From contig NZ_ANFY01000005.1 in assembly GCF_000331225.1 (NCBI RefSeq), positions 186,001-250,000 on the forward strand: a DNA stretch of 64,000 nucleotides, read 5' to 3'. Shown one piece after another: positions 17,596-26,730 of the stretch; position 1 is the stretch's first letter, and each line of letters begins with the position of its first letter. The DNA comes from Sandarakinorhabdus sp. AAP62. Lineage in GTDB: Bacteria > Pseudomonadota > Alphaproteobacteria > Sphingomonadales > Sphingomonadaceae. The position numbers and the translations under genes are program-made. A model generated the notes under the pieces. It searched no databases. It was not told where the DNA came from and saw only the letters and a list, made by a program, of their open reading frames with translations.

Positions 17596-18491
17596 TGCCG
17601 GATACGGGGGGAATAGCGCCGGCTGCGGCACCGCCCGCAACCGATTGGCGGGCGGTGCTGCTGGCGCACTGGCCGATGTGGCTAGGCTTGGCAGCGATGG
17701 GCCTGCCGACGTTACTCGCGCTGGCGCAGGGGCCATGGCAGGAAGAGTCCGGCGTGCACGGCATCATCGTGCTGGTCACCGGCCTGTGGCTGGTATGGCG
17801 CCGGCAAGATGAAATCATGGCGGCCCGTCAGGAAGGCAATCCCTTGCTCACAGCGTCCGCCTTTGCCGTCGCCATTCCGCTCTATGTGGCAGGGCGCGCG
17901 TTCGAATTCATCAGCATCGAAGCCGCAGCGCTGCTGCTGGCCATCGTGGCGGTTGCCCACCAATATTGGGGGCTGAAGGTCGCGGCCATGCTGTGGTTCC
18001 CGATCGTCTATCTCGGCTTTGTCGTGCCCATCCCGGGCTGGTTCCTTGATACCATCACCCTGCCGCTCAAGGAGTTTGTCTCCGAACTGGTCACGGGCTC
18101 GCTGGCGGCGGCCGGCTATCCGGTCGGTCGCATGGGTGTCACCCTTTACATTGGTTCCTACCAGCTGCTGGTGGAAGACGCCTGTTCCGGCCTCAATTCG
18201 CTGGTCAGCCTGACCGCGATCGGCTTGTTCTATGTCTATCTGATCCGCGGCTCCAACCCGCTCTATTCGCTCCTGCTGCTGGCCATGGTGATCCCGATCG
18301 CCATTGCCGCCAACTGCGTGCGGGTTGCGGCGTTGGTGCTGATCACCTATCACCTGGGCAACGCCATGGCGCAGGGTTATCTGCACAATTTCGCCGGCAT
18401 GGTCACCTTTGTGTCGGCGCTGCTGTTCATCTTCGCGCTGGACTGGGCGCTCAGCCCGATCCGCCGCCGCCTCGAAGGCAAGGTTGCATGA
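17595..18491 (+). CDS. exosortase, XrtV-type
   Basis: A 298-aa polytopic membrane cysteine transpeptidase-like protein. The predicted catalytic residues are Cys197 (EDACSGLNSL), Arg243 (NCVRVAAL) and His264 (GYLHNFAG), the conserved Cys-Arg-His set of exosortases. Exosortases cleave C-terminal PEP-CTERM-like sorting tags during export of proteins linked to EPS. The V-type label rests on the EpsI gene and on the small partner gene just downstream. No substrate with an obvious C-terminal sorting tag lies in this window. The start overlaps the upstream stop by one base. Confidence 0.87.
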   Translation: MPDTGGIAPAAAPPATDWRAVLLAHWPMWLGLAAMGLPTLLALAQGPWQEESGVHGIIVLVTGLWLVWRRQDEIMAARQEGNPLLTASAFAVAIPLYVAGRAFEFISIEAAALLLAIVAVAHQYWGLKVAAMLWFPIVYLGFVVPIPGWFLDTITLPLKEFVSELVTGSLAAAGYPVGRMGVTLYIGSYQLLVEDACSGLNSLVSLTAIGLFYVYLIRGSNPLYSLLLLAMVIPIAIAANCVRVAALVLITYHLGNAMAQGYLHNFAGMVTFVSALLFIFALDWALSPIRRRLEGKVA

Positions 18492-19186
18492 GCGGGATCA
18501 ATCGCCGTGATGTGCTGCTGGGCGGCGCCTTGCTGGCCGGTGCTGGCGGGGCCGCTGCGCTGGTGCCGCGCGGCCGGCTGGTGCTGATGCCGAAGGGGCA
18601 TGAACTGGAAGCCATCGTGCCCAAGAAGCTGGGCGGCTGGACCTATGTGCCCACCCCTGGCATCGTCATGCCGCGCACCGAAGGCACGCTGTCGGCCAAG
18701 CTGTATGGCGATGTGCTCAGCCGGGTCTATGTGTCGGAATCGCGGCTGCCGGTGATCCTGGTGATGGCTTATGGCCCGGTGCAGAATGATCTGCTGCAAT
18801 TGCACCGTCCAGAGGTGTGCTACACGGCGGTGGGTTTTCAGGTCTCGGGCACCACGTCGGCCCGGCTGCCGCTGGCGGCGGGGGTGGAACTGCCGATCCG
18901 CGAGCTGGTCGCCGAATCCGAACGCCGGATCGAAACCATCACCTACTGGACGCGCGTTGGCGATGATCTGCCCACCAACGGCACCGAACAACGTGTCGCC
19001 AAGCTGAAGCAGCAATGGGCGGGCTATATTGCCGATGGCATATTGGTGCGCTTGAGCTGTGCCGTGCCGCCGGAACCCGGCGTGCGTGACCAGCTGGCAG
19101 AGTTCGCGCGTGAACTGGTGAAAGCTGTGCCGGCGGTTGATCTGCCGGCGCTTGTTGGACGGCCGCTTGCGGCCCAGTTGGCATGA
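18488..19186 (+). CDS. epsI: exosortase-associated protein EpsI
   Basis: A 232-aa protein beginning with a twin-arginine-like hydrophobic leader (INRRDVLLGGALLAGAGG). The EpsI domain follows, with the conserved RPEVCYTAVGF segment and the downstream VAKLKQQWAGYIADG stretch. EpsI occurs fused or adjacent to exosortases and is thought to aid EPS/protein-sorting function in the periplasm; its biochemistry is not established. It overlaps the exosortase gene by 4 bp and closes the rightward operon. Confidence 0.88.
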   Translation: MSGINRRDVLLGGALLAGAGGAAALVPRGRLVLMPKGHELEAIVPKKLGGWTYVPTPGIVMPRTEGTLSAKLYGDVLSRVYVSESRLPVILVMAYGPVQNDLLQLHRPEVCYTAVGFQVSGTTSARLPLAAGVELPIRELVAESERRIETITYWTRVGDDLPTNGTEQRVAKLKQQWAGYIADGILVRLSCAVPPEPGVRDQLAEFARELVKAVPAVDLPALVGRPLAAQLA

Positions 19187-19194
19187 AGCAGCGA

Positions 19195-19452
19195 TCAGCC
19201 CTGGTTGAAGGGCTGCAGCACGCGCCAGATGAAACCGATGGTGGCAATGAACAGCGCCACGGCACCGGCATGCATCAGCATCTCGCCGGACTTCATGGCT
19301 TCATTGCCCAGATAGTTGGTTACGGCACAGCCTACAGCAGCAACCATATATTGCCAGAGATGGTCGCGCGGTTCGCCTTGGCTGCGCTGCAGGAACAGCA
19401 CGATCAGGCCGGCGAAGGTCATTACCGTCAACCAGTCGTATGGCGTTTCCAT
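19195..19452 (-). CDS. small membrane protein, XrtV sorting system accessory type
   Basis: An 85-aa protein starting METPYDWLTVMTFAGLIVLFLQRS, with two or three hydrophobic segments (about 5-19, 33-47, 56-75). It matches my memory of the short accessory proteins annotated beside exosortase V in sphingomonads. It is convergent with epsI (8-bp gap) and divergent from the priming transferase. The Met chosen begins the conserved motif; an upstream in-frame extension is not hydrophobic. Molecular role unknown. Confidence 0.7.
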   Translation of the reverse strand: METPYDWLTVMTFAGLIVLFLQRSQGEPRDHLWQYMVAAVGCAVTNYLGNEAMKSGEMLMHAGAVALFIATIGFIWRVLQPFNQG

Positions 19453-19559
19453 GCAATCAACTCCTTCACTTGCGCCTCTATAGCAATCTGGCAGCGGCTG
19501 GCCAGAATATTTCCGGTTCGTCATGGTTTTTGCCCACCGCTGGGCGGAGGCGCCGTGTC

Positions 19560-21029
19560 GTGAACAGTCACCATCAGATCACCACGGCGACGCCTGCACC
19601 AACCGCTGCCGCTGCTGGTGGGCCGGGTATGCCGCTTGGCCTGGCGATCCTCATTGTGCGCTTGCTGGAATTCATGGCAGTGGGCCTGGCTGGCCTGATG
19701 CTGGTCGAGATCGGACCCACAGATCTGGGCAGCAATGTTGCCATCTATACGCGCGTCACCCTGATCGCCAGCCTGGCCTTTGCCGTTCTGGCCGAAAGCC
19801 TGGGCAGTTACGACATCGAAGCGCAATTCAGCCTGCGGCTGGGCTGGCGCCGGGTTCTGCTGGCGTGGACAATGGCGGCCCTCTTCCTCATCACCATCGG
19901 CTTTCTGCTGAAATCCTCCGAGCAAGTGTCGCGGGCCTGGGCGATCAGCTGGTTCGTTGCCGGCGGCGGTGCCTTGCTGTTCACCCGCATTGCTACCACC
20001 ATGTGGGTGCGTCGCCTCAAGAAGCGTGGCACCTTCAACGAACGCGTCGCCATCTTCGGGGCCGGGCCGCAGGGCGTGCGCTTTGCCGAATATGTGCAGG
20101 CGCATGATCGCCTGACAATCACGCTGGTTGGCATCTTCGATGATCGTCGCCCCGATCGACTGCCCACGGAAGCGGCTGGCGTGCCGGTGCTGGGCAATCT
20201 CACCACGCTGATTGGCATGATCCGCGAAGGCATGATCGATCAGGTGGTGGTGGCGCTGCCATGGGCGGCCGAACGCCGCCTGCAGGACGTGATGGCCAGG
20301 CTGGTGCTGACCCCGGTGAAGGTGCGGCTGGCGCCCGATCTGGTCAGCTTCACCTTTGCGCGCCGACCGGTGGTCATCTTGGGCGACGTTCCGGTGATGA
20401 CCCTGTTCGAACGGCCGATTTCCGGCATGTCGGCGATCGTGAAGACCCTGGAAGACAAGCTGTTGACGGCGCTGATCCTGATCGGCGTGTCGCCCATCAT
20501 GCTGTTGGCGGCGCTGGCTGTCAGGCTGGATTCGCCCGGTCCGATCCTGTTCCGGCAGCCGCGCGAAGGTTTCAACAACCAGAATTTCAACTGCTTCAAG
20601 TTCCGCACCATGTATCATGAGCAGTTGGAGTACAAGAATATCACCCAGGCCAGCCGCGATGATCCGCGCATTACCCGGATCGGGCGTTTCCTGCGGCGCA
20701 CCAGCATCGATGAACTGCCGCAACTGTTCAACGTGCTGCTGGGCGACATGTCGCTGGTGGGGCCGCGCCCGCACGCCGCCTCAACGCGCGCCGGTGGCCG
20801 CCTGTTCTCCGACGTCGTGCAAAGCTATGCCGCCCGCCACAAGGTGAAGCCTGGCATCACCGGCTGGGCGCAAGTGTGCGGCTGGCGTGGCGAGACCGAC
20901 ACCGAAGAGAAATTGATCAAGCGCTTCGAGCACGACCTTTACTATATCGAGAACTGGTCGATCTGGCTTGATCTCTACATTTTGGTGCGCACCGTTGGGG
21001 CCGTGCTGCTGCCCAAGAACGCCTTTTGA
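19560..21029 (+). CDS. polyprenyl-phosphate sugar phosphotransferase (WcaJ/WbaP-like)
   Basis: A 489-aa priming enzyme of EPS synthesis. About four N-terminal TM helices are followed by a CoA-binding-like Rossmann domain ([17 protein letters not shown]), a fifth hydrophobic segment and the catalytic bacterial sugar transferase domain. That domain carries [22 protein letters not shown] and [12 protein letters not shown]. It transfers hexose-1-phosphate to undecaprenyl phosphate at the inner membrane, starting each EPS repeat. The GTG start has GGAGG 9 bp upstream; the upstream in-frame ATG lies in the divergent promoter gap and is rejected. Confidence 0.93.
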   Translation: MNSHHQITTATPAPTAAAAGGPGMPLGLAILIVRLLEFMAVGLAGLMLVEIGPTDLGSNVAIYTRVTLIASLAFAVLAESLGSYDIEAQFSLRLGWRRVLLAWTMAALFLITIGFLLKSSEQVSRAWAISWFVAGGGALLFTRIATTMWVRRLKKRGTFNERVAIFGAGPQGVRFAEYVQAHDRLTITLVGIFDDRRPDRLPTEAAGVPVLGNLTTLIGMIREGMIDQVVVALPWAAERRLQDVMARLVLTPVKVRLAPDLVSFTFARRPVVILGDVPVMTLFERPISGMSAIVKTLEDKLLTALILIGVSPIMLLAALAVRLDSPGPILFRQPREGFNNQNFNCFKFRTMYHEQLEYKNITQASRDDPRITRIGRFLRRTSIDELPQLFNVLLGDMSLVGPRPHAASTRAGGRLFSDVVQSYAARHKVKPGITGWAQVCGWRGETDTEEKLIKRFEHDLYYIENWSIWLDLYILVRTVGAVLLPKNAF

Positions 21030-21074
21030 ACGGGCGAAAGCCACCACTCACCGCCGTCACCGCACATCCTGCCG

Positions 21075-21101
21075 CTGCCCTGTGTCGCGAGAGCAGGGCA
21101 G
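21075..21101 (+). terminator. hairpin after priming glycosyltransferase
   Basis: An 8-bp perfect stem (CTGCCCTG / CAGGGCAG, 11-nt loop) sits 45 bp after the stop. No T-tract follows. It may separate the EPS transcript from the downstream two-gene operon. Confidence 0.4.
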
Positions 21102-21122
21102 AATGTCGCATGTGTTCGAATG

Positions 21123-21152
21123 TTGCCGCTTCTATCTAGGCGCGGACATAAT
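21123..21152 (+). promoter_or_regulatory. candidate promoter of the propionyl-CoA synthase operon
   Basis: TTGCCG and CATAAT, separated by 18 bp, resemble sigma-70 -35/-10 boxes. They lie about 85 bp before the chosen start codon, in the only AT-richer patch of this gap. Expected start of transcription is near 21159. Confidence 0.4.
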
Positions 21153-21237
21153 ATTACTCTAACGGCTGCCTCATCAAAGTTTCCTGTCTGTTGGCTCGGT
21201 GCAATCGGGCCTGCGGCATCAGTTGGGCAGAACGAGC

Positions 21238-24200
21238 ATGTACGATCCCGCCGCCGCCACGCGCGCTCCGGTTCCGACCCCCGGCATCAACCCGGTGCGC
21301 AACCGCGCCGATTGGGATGCGATGCGCGCCGAAGTGCTGGCCGATCCCGGCGCGTTCCACGGCAGGATCGCCGCGCGCAACCTGCACTGGCTGGTGGATG
21401 TGGGCGGACGCAAGGCCTGGGCCAGCCGGGGCGAAGATGGCCGCTGGATGGGCTGGGATGCCGAGACTGCGGCGCCGGTGAACGCCGATCTGCCGGCCGA
21501 TTTCGCGCCGTGGGCCCGTGCCTTCAACGCGGATGACGCACCGAACTTCCGCTGGTTCGAAGGCGGCCGCACCAATGCCGCCTTCAACGAGCTGGATCGC
21601 CATGTGCTGGCCGGTCACGGCGCCGAGACCGCCTTCATCTTCGAAGGCGACCGCTGGGATCTGGCCGCCAACAACGGCCGTGGTGCGCCGGTGGATTGCC
21701 TCAGCGTCTCGCGCCGCCAGCTGTTGTTGGAGGCCGCCAAGTGCGCCGTTGCGCTGACCAAGCTGGGGCTGAAGGCGGGTGACCGCATCGCGCTCAACAT
21801 GCCGAACGTGCCGGCCCAGCTGTACTGGACGGAAGGCGCCAAGCGCATCGGCGTCATCTACACGCCGGTGTTCGGCGGCTTTTCCGACAAGACCCTGTCT
21901 GATCGCATCCACGATGCCGGTGCCCGCATCGTCATCACGGCGGACGGCGGCTATCGCAACGCCCAGGTAGTGCCGTTCAAGACGGCCTACACCGATCCGG
22001 CGCTGGACAATTATGTGCCGGTCACGGTCGCGCTGCGCCTGCTGGAAGAGCGGCTGAACGGAGCCGATCTGGGCCTGTCGGCCGACACGCGCACGGCCAT
22101 GGCCGGTATCGTGGCGACGGCGCTGAAGGGCGAAGTCACCGTCGAGCGCGGCGACGTCATGCGCGGCCTTGGCCGGGCGCTGGCGGAACTGGGCAAGGAC
22201 GGCCAAGTGGATGCCGCCCAATCGGCGCGCATCCGTATCGCCATTGCCGAAGCGCTGGTCTCTACCCCGCCGCGCGTCGATGCGGTGATCGTCGCCAACC
22301 ACACGCATGTGCCCGATCTCGTCTGGCGCGACCGCGACGTGTGGAGCCATGATCTCACCAACGCCGCGCTGGCCGACATCCTGGCCGCCGCCGGCCTGCC
22401 CGATGAAGCGGCGCTGCACGCACTGGATGACGAGGCCTTTGTCGCTGCGCTGTGGAAGGCGTCGAAGCCGCTGCCGGTCGATGCCGAATATCCGCTGTTC
22501 TTCATCTACACCTCGGGCTCCACCGGCAAGCCGAAGGGCGTTGTCCATGTCCACGGCGGCTATGCCAGCGGCATCATGGAGACGATGAAGGTCGCCTTCG
22601 ATGCGCGGCCGGGCGACACCATCTTCGTCGTCGCCGATCCGGGCTGGATCACCGGCCAGAGCTACATGATCGCTGCTGCGCTGCTGTCCCGCGTCACCAC
22701 CGTGCTGGCCGAAGGCTCGCCGGTGTTCCCGCACGCCGGCCGCTTTGCCGCGATGATCGAGAACCACAATGTCACCATCTTCAAGGCCGGTGTCACCTTC
22801 CTCAAGGCGGTGATGACCGACCCGCAGAATCTGAAGGACATCCAGGCCTACGACCTGACCAAGCTGCGCGTCGCCACCTTCTGCGCCGAGCCCTGCTCGC
22901 CCCCCGTTCAGGCCTTCGGCATGGCGAATATCACGCCGCAATATATCAACAGCTATTGGGCGACCGAGCATGGCGGCATTGCCTGGACCCATTTCTATGG
23001 CAACGGCGATTTCCCGCTGGCCGCCGACGCGCGCACCTTCCCGCTGCCGTGGATCGTCGGGGACGTGTGGGTGGAAGATGAAGCCGGCGACAAGAACGCC
23101 CGCGTGCTGCTGACCCGCGACGGCACGGACGGCGTCACCTGGCGCAAGGCCGGCAGGCAAGAGAAAGGCGAGATCATCATCGCCGCGCCCTATCCCTATC
23201 TGGCGCGCACCGTGTGGGGCGACAGCGACAATTTCCGGGTCGAGGATGGCAAGGTTGCCGGCAACTGGGCTGGTGATGCCGACCGCTGGCGCGATGGATA
23301 CTGGGGCCGCTGGCAGGGCGTCTGGGCCTATACCCAGGGCGATTTCGCCGTCCAGGGCGATGATGACGGCTTCTCGCTGCATGGCCGTTCGGATGACGTC
23401 ATCAACGTCTCCGGCCACCGCATGGGCACCGAGGAAATCGAAGGCGCCATCCTGCGTGACAAGGCGCTGAACCCGGAAAGCCCTGTCGGCAACGTGCTCG
23501 TGGTCGGTGCGCCGCACCGTGAGAAGGGGCTGACCCCGCTCGCCTTCATCACCCCCGCGCCGGGCCAGGTCATCACCCGCGATGACGAGCGCCGCCTCGC
23601 CGATCTCGTCCGCACCGAAAAGGGCGCGGTGGCGGTGCCGGGTGACTTCATCACGGTCAGCCAGTTCCCGGAAACCCGCAGCGGCAAATATATGCGCCGC
23701 ATGGTGCGCGCGCTGGTGGAGGGCACGCCCATTGGCGACGTGACGACGCTGAAGAACCCCGAAAGCCTCGACGAACTCAAGCGCGTCATCACCGCCTGGG
23801 AGCGCAAGCAGCGCCTGTCCGACGATCAGGACATCTTCGACCGCTATCGCTATTTCCGCATCCAGTACAACACGGTGGCGCCCGGCAAGAAGGTGGCGAC
23901 GGTGTTCATCACCAACCCGCCGGTGAACGCGCTCAACGAACGCGCCATCGATGAACTGGTGATTGTCGTCGAACATCTGTCGCGCCGCGACGATGTCGCC
24001 GCCGTGGTATTCACTGGTGACGGCACGGCGAGCTTCGTCGCCGGCGCCGACATCCGCCAGTTTCTGGAGGAAATCCACACGCTGGAGGAGGCCCGCGTGC
24101 TGCCGGCCAACGCCCAGCTGGCGTTCGGCAAGATCGAGCAGATGGGCAAGCCCTGCGTGGCCGCCATCCAGGGCGTGGCGCTCGGCGGCGGCATGGAGTT

Positions 24201-26730
24201 CGCGCTGGCCTGCCATTATCGCGTGGCGGAATCCCACGCCCGCTTTGGCCAGCCGGAAATCCGCCTGCGCCTGCTGCCCGGCTATGGCGGCACCCAGCGC
24301 CTGCCGCGCCTGCTCACTGATCGGCGCGGGCCGGAAGGCATGCTCGACGCGCTCGACCTGATCCTGGGCGGCCGCAGTGTCGAGGCGTCGGCTGCGCTCG
24401 AAATGGGCGCCATCGATGCCATTGCCGATGGGTCGAACGACGCGCTCAGCCTCGCCCATGCGGCCGTGCGCGAGTTCGTCCGCCTCGGCGACACCAGCCA
24501 TCTCGGCCGCGCCTGGGCCGAACGCCGCAAGGCCGCCAAGAGCGCCTGGCAGCATGAAGGCCATGTCGATCTCGATCACGCGCTGAGCGACGACTTCGTG
24601 CAGCGCATCCTGAAGCAGCTCGATTGGGCCGGCCGCGGCAAGGCGGGGATGCGCGCCATCGACGCCATCCGCACCGGCTGGACCCAGGGCATGGCCGCCG
24701 GCCTCGCCCGCGAAGCCGAATTGTTCGCGCAGGCCGTGGTCGATCCCGATGGCGGCAAGACCGGCATCCGCCTGTTCATGGACAAGAAGGCGCCGCCGCT
24801 GCCCGTCCGCCGCGACGGCGTGCATATCGAGGCCGAGTTCGATGCCAAGGCCAAGCGCCTGGAAGCGGCTGGCGACCTGCTGCCGGTGGGCGCGCCCTTC
24901 TTCCCCGGCGTCACCCCGATCCCCGGCCATCAATATGGCTTCGGCATCGCCCGCAGCCCCGATACCGGTGCGCCGCAGTTCGGCCCGCCCGCCAGCCACG
25001 AGAAGCAGCTGATCGTGCCGACGCCGCAGCCGGAGCCGAACGAGGCGCTGGTGTACATGCTCAGCAGCGAAGTGAACTTCAACGATATCTGGGCCTTGAC
25101 CGGCATCCCCGTCTCCCCATTCGACAATCACGAGGAGGATGTGCAGCTCACCGGTTCCGGTGGTCTGGCGCTGGTCGCAGCCTTGGGCAGCGAAGTGCGC
25201 GGGCAGGGGCGCCTGAAGGTGGGGGACATGGTGGCGGTCTATTCCGGCACCTCGGATCTGCTGTCCCCGCAGGCCGGGCGGGACCCGATGTATGCCGATT
25301 TCGCCATCCAGGGGTACGAGACCAAATCGGGCAGCCACGCGCAGTTCCTCACGGTGCAGGCGCCGCAGCTGCACCCGGTGCCCGGTGACCTGACGCTGGA
25401 ACAGGCCGGCAGCTACATCCTCAACCTCGGCACCATCTGGCGCTGCCTCTATACCACGCTCGAGATCGTCGGCGGCAAGACCATCTTCATCGAAGGGTCC
25501 GCCACCGGCACCGGCCTCGATGCGCTGAAATCGGCCAAGGCCAGCGGCCTCGCCGTCACCGGCCTCGTCTCCAGCCCGGCCCGCGCCGACTTCGTGAAGT
25601 CGAAGGGCGCCGTCGGTGCGCTCGATCGCACCGATCCGCGCTTCAAGGCGCTGTTCACGCCCGTCCCCGATGGCACCAAGGCCGATTGGGCGGCCTGGGA
25701 GCAGGCTGGCGAAGCGCTGGTGACCGAATACAAGGCCATCAATGGCGGCAAGCTGGCGGATTATGCCGTCAGCCACGCCGGCGAAACCGCCTTCCCGCGC
25801 TCGTTCCAGTTGCTGGGCGATGGCGGCGTGCTGGCCTTTTATGGCGCGTCGTCGGGCTATCACCTCAGCTTCATGGGCAAGAAGGGCGGTTCCGATCCCG
25901 TCACCATGCTGGCCCGTGCCGGCGCGCGTGGCGGCGAGGCGGTGCTGATCTTCTACGGCCCCGGCACCACCCAGCTGGCGGACGAGACCGGCCTCGAGAT
26001 GATCGAGGCGGCGCGCGGCCTGGGCTGCCGCATCGTCGTCGTCACCAACACCGATGGCCAGCGCGAGTTCATCCTCAGCCTCGGCTTTGAAGATGCAGTG
26101 GCCGGCGTTGTCAGCCTCGAAGGCATCAAGCGGCGGGAGGGTGCCAATTTCGATTGGCCCGACACCATGCCGCGCCTGCCGGTGGCGCGCGAGGATATCG
26201 AGAATTTCCGCGAGGCCGTGCGCCATTTCCAGGACAAGGTGCTGAAGCCCTTCGGCAACGCCGTCGGCAAGCTGCTGCGTTCGCCCGACAATCCGCGCGG
26301 CAACCCGGATATCGTGCTGGAACGCAGCCAGCAGGACACGCTGGGCGTGACCACGGCGCTGGTGAAGCCGTTCACTGGCCGCGTCGTCTACTGCGAAGAC
26401 ATGGCCGGCCAGCGCTATAACTTCTACGCGCCGCAGGTGTGGACCCGCCAGCGCCGGATCATCATGCCGATGGCGGAGATCCGCGGCACCCACCTGTGCA
26501 ACGCCTATGAAGTCACCCGCATGAACGACATGATCGCGGCCGGCATCCTCGATGTGACCGAGCCGACGGTGGTGCCGTGGGAAGGCCTGCCGGAAGCGCA
26601 CCAGAGCATGTGGGACAACCGCCACACCGGCGCGACCTATATCGTCAATCACGCGCTGCCGGCGATGGGCCTGCGCGGCAAGGATGAACTGTACGAGGCC
26701 TGGGCCTCACTGAAGGGGCAGGGGGAATGA
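21238..26730 (+). CDS. pcs: propionyl-CoA synthase (trifunctional)
   Basis: An 1830-aa fusion converting 3-hydroxypropionate to propionyl-CoA with ATP, CoA and NADPH. Domain 1 (about 1-860) is an acetyl-CoA-synthetase-like ligase with P-loop YTSGSTGKPKG at 424-434, GRSDDVINVSGHRMG and the catalytic Lys817 (TRSGKYMRR). Domain 2 (about 875-1130) is a crotonase with both hydratase glutamates, Glu987 (GGGMEFAL) and Glu1007 (FGQPEIRL). Domain 3 (about 1260-1830) is an MDR enoyl-CoA reductase with VNFNDIW and GSATGTGLDALKSAK. Domain order and length match the Chloroflexus and Erythrobacter enzymes, in which acryloyl-CoA stays enclosed. The ATG at MYDPAA is used; a GTG 39 bp earlier is possible. The stop overlaps the next gene by 4 bp. 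Confidence 0.95.
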   Translation: MYDPAAATRAPVPTPGINPVRNRADWDAMRAEVLADPGAFHGRIAARNLHWLVDVGGRKAWASRGEDGRWMGWDAETAAPVNADLPADFAPWARAFNADDAPNFRWFEGGRTNAAFNELDRHVLAGHGAETAFIFEGDRWDLAANNGRGAPVDCLSVSRRQLLLEAAKCAVALTKLGLKAGDRIALNMPNVPAQLYWTEGAKRIGVIYTPVFGGFSDKTLSDRIHDAGARIVITADGGYRNAQVVPFKTAYTDPALDNYVPVTVALRLLEERLNGADLGLSADTRTAMAGIVATALKGEVTVERGDVMRGLGRALAELGKDGQVDAAQSARIRIAIAEALVSTPPRVDAVIVANHTHVPDLVWRDRDVWSHDLTNAALADILAAAGLPDEAALHALDDEAFVAALWKASKPLPVDAEYPLFFIYTSGSTGKPKGVVHVHGGYASGIMETMKVAFDARPGDTIFVVADPGWITGQSYMIAAALLSRVTTVLAEGSPVFPHAGRFAAMIENHNVTIFKAGVTFLKAVMTDPQNLKDIQAYDLTKLRVATFCAEPCSPPVQAFGMANITPQYINSYWATEHGGIAWTHFYGNGDFPLAADARTFPLPWIVGDVWVEDEAGDKNARVLLTRDGTDGVTWRKAGRQEKGEIIIAAPYPYLARTVWGDSDNFRVEDGKVAGNWAGDADRWRDGYWGRWQGVWAYTQGDFAVQGDDDGFSLHGRSDDVINVSGHRMGTEEIEGAILRDKALNPESPVGNVLVVGAPHREKGLTPLAFITPAPGQVITRDDERRLADLVRTEKGAVAVPGDFITVSQFPETRSGKYMRRMVRALVEGTPIGDVTTLKNPESLDELKRVITAWERKQRLSDDQDIFDRYRYFRIQYNTVAPGKKVATVFITNPPVNALNERAIDELVIVVEHLSRRDDVAAVVFTGDGTASFVAGADIRQFLEEIHTLEEARVLPANAQLAFGKIEQMGKPCVAAIQGVALGGGMEFALACHYRVAESHARFGQPEIRLRLLPGYGGTQRLPRLLTDRRGPEGMLDALDLILGGRSVEASAALEMGAIDAIADGSNDALSLAHAAVREFVRLGDTSHLGRAWAERRKAAKSAWQHEGHVDLDHALSDDFVQRILKQLDWAGRGKAGMRAIDAIRTGWTQGMAAGLAREAELFAQAVVDPDGGKTGIRLFMDKKAPPLPVRRDGVHIEAEFDAKAKRLEAAGDLLPVGAPFFPGVTPIPGHQYGFGIARSPDTGAPQFGPPASHEKQLIVPTPQPEPNEALVYMLSSEVNFNDIWALTGIPVSPFDNHEEDVQLTGSGGLALVAALGSEVRGQGRLKVGDMVAVYSGTSDLLSPQAGRDPMYADFAIQGYETKSGSHAQFLTVQAPQLHPVPGDLTLEQAGSYILNLGTIWRCLYTTLEIVGGKTIFIEGSATGTGLDALKSAKASGLAVTGLVSSPARADFVKSKGAVGALDRTDPRFKALFTPVPDGTKADWAAWEQAGEALVTEYKAINGGKLADYAVSHAGETAFPRSFQLLGDGGVLAFYGASSGYHLSFMGKKGGSDPVTMLARAGARGGEAVLIFYGPGTTQLADETGLEMIEAARGLGCRIVVVTNTDGQREFILSLGFEDAVAGVVSLEGIKRREGANFDWPDTMPRLPVAREDIENFREAVRHFQDKVLKPFGNAVGKLLRSPDNPRGNPDIVLERSQQDTLGVTTALVKPFTGRVVYCEDMAGQRYNFYAPQVWTRQRRIIMPMAEIRGTHLCNAYEVTRMNDMIAAGILDVTEPTVVPWEGLPEAHQSMWDNRHTGATYIVNHALPAMGLRGKDELYEAWASLKGQGE

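Noticed and set aside
21154-26652. Continuous 1832-codon open frame antisense to propionyl-CoA synthase
   Set aside because: It mirrors the synthase exactly and has Ala/Arg/Gly/His-rich composition with no domain or motif. It results from strong G/C preference at third positions in the sense gene.
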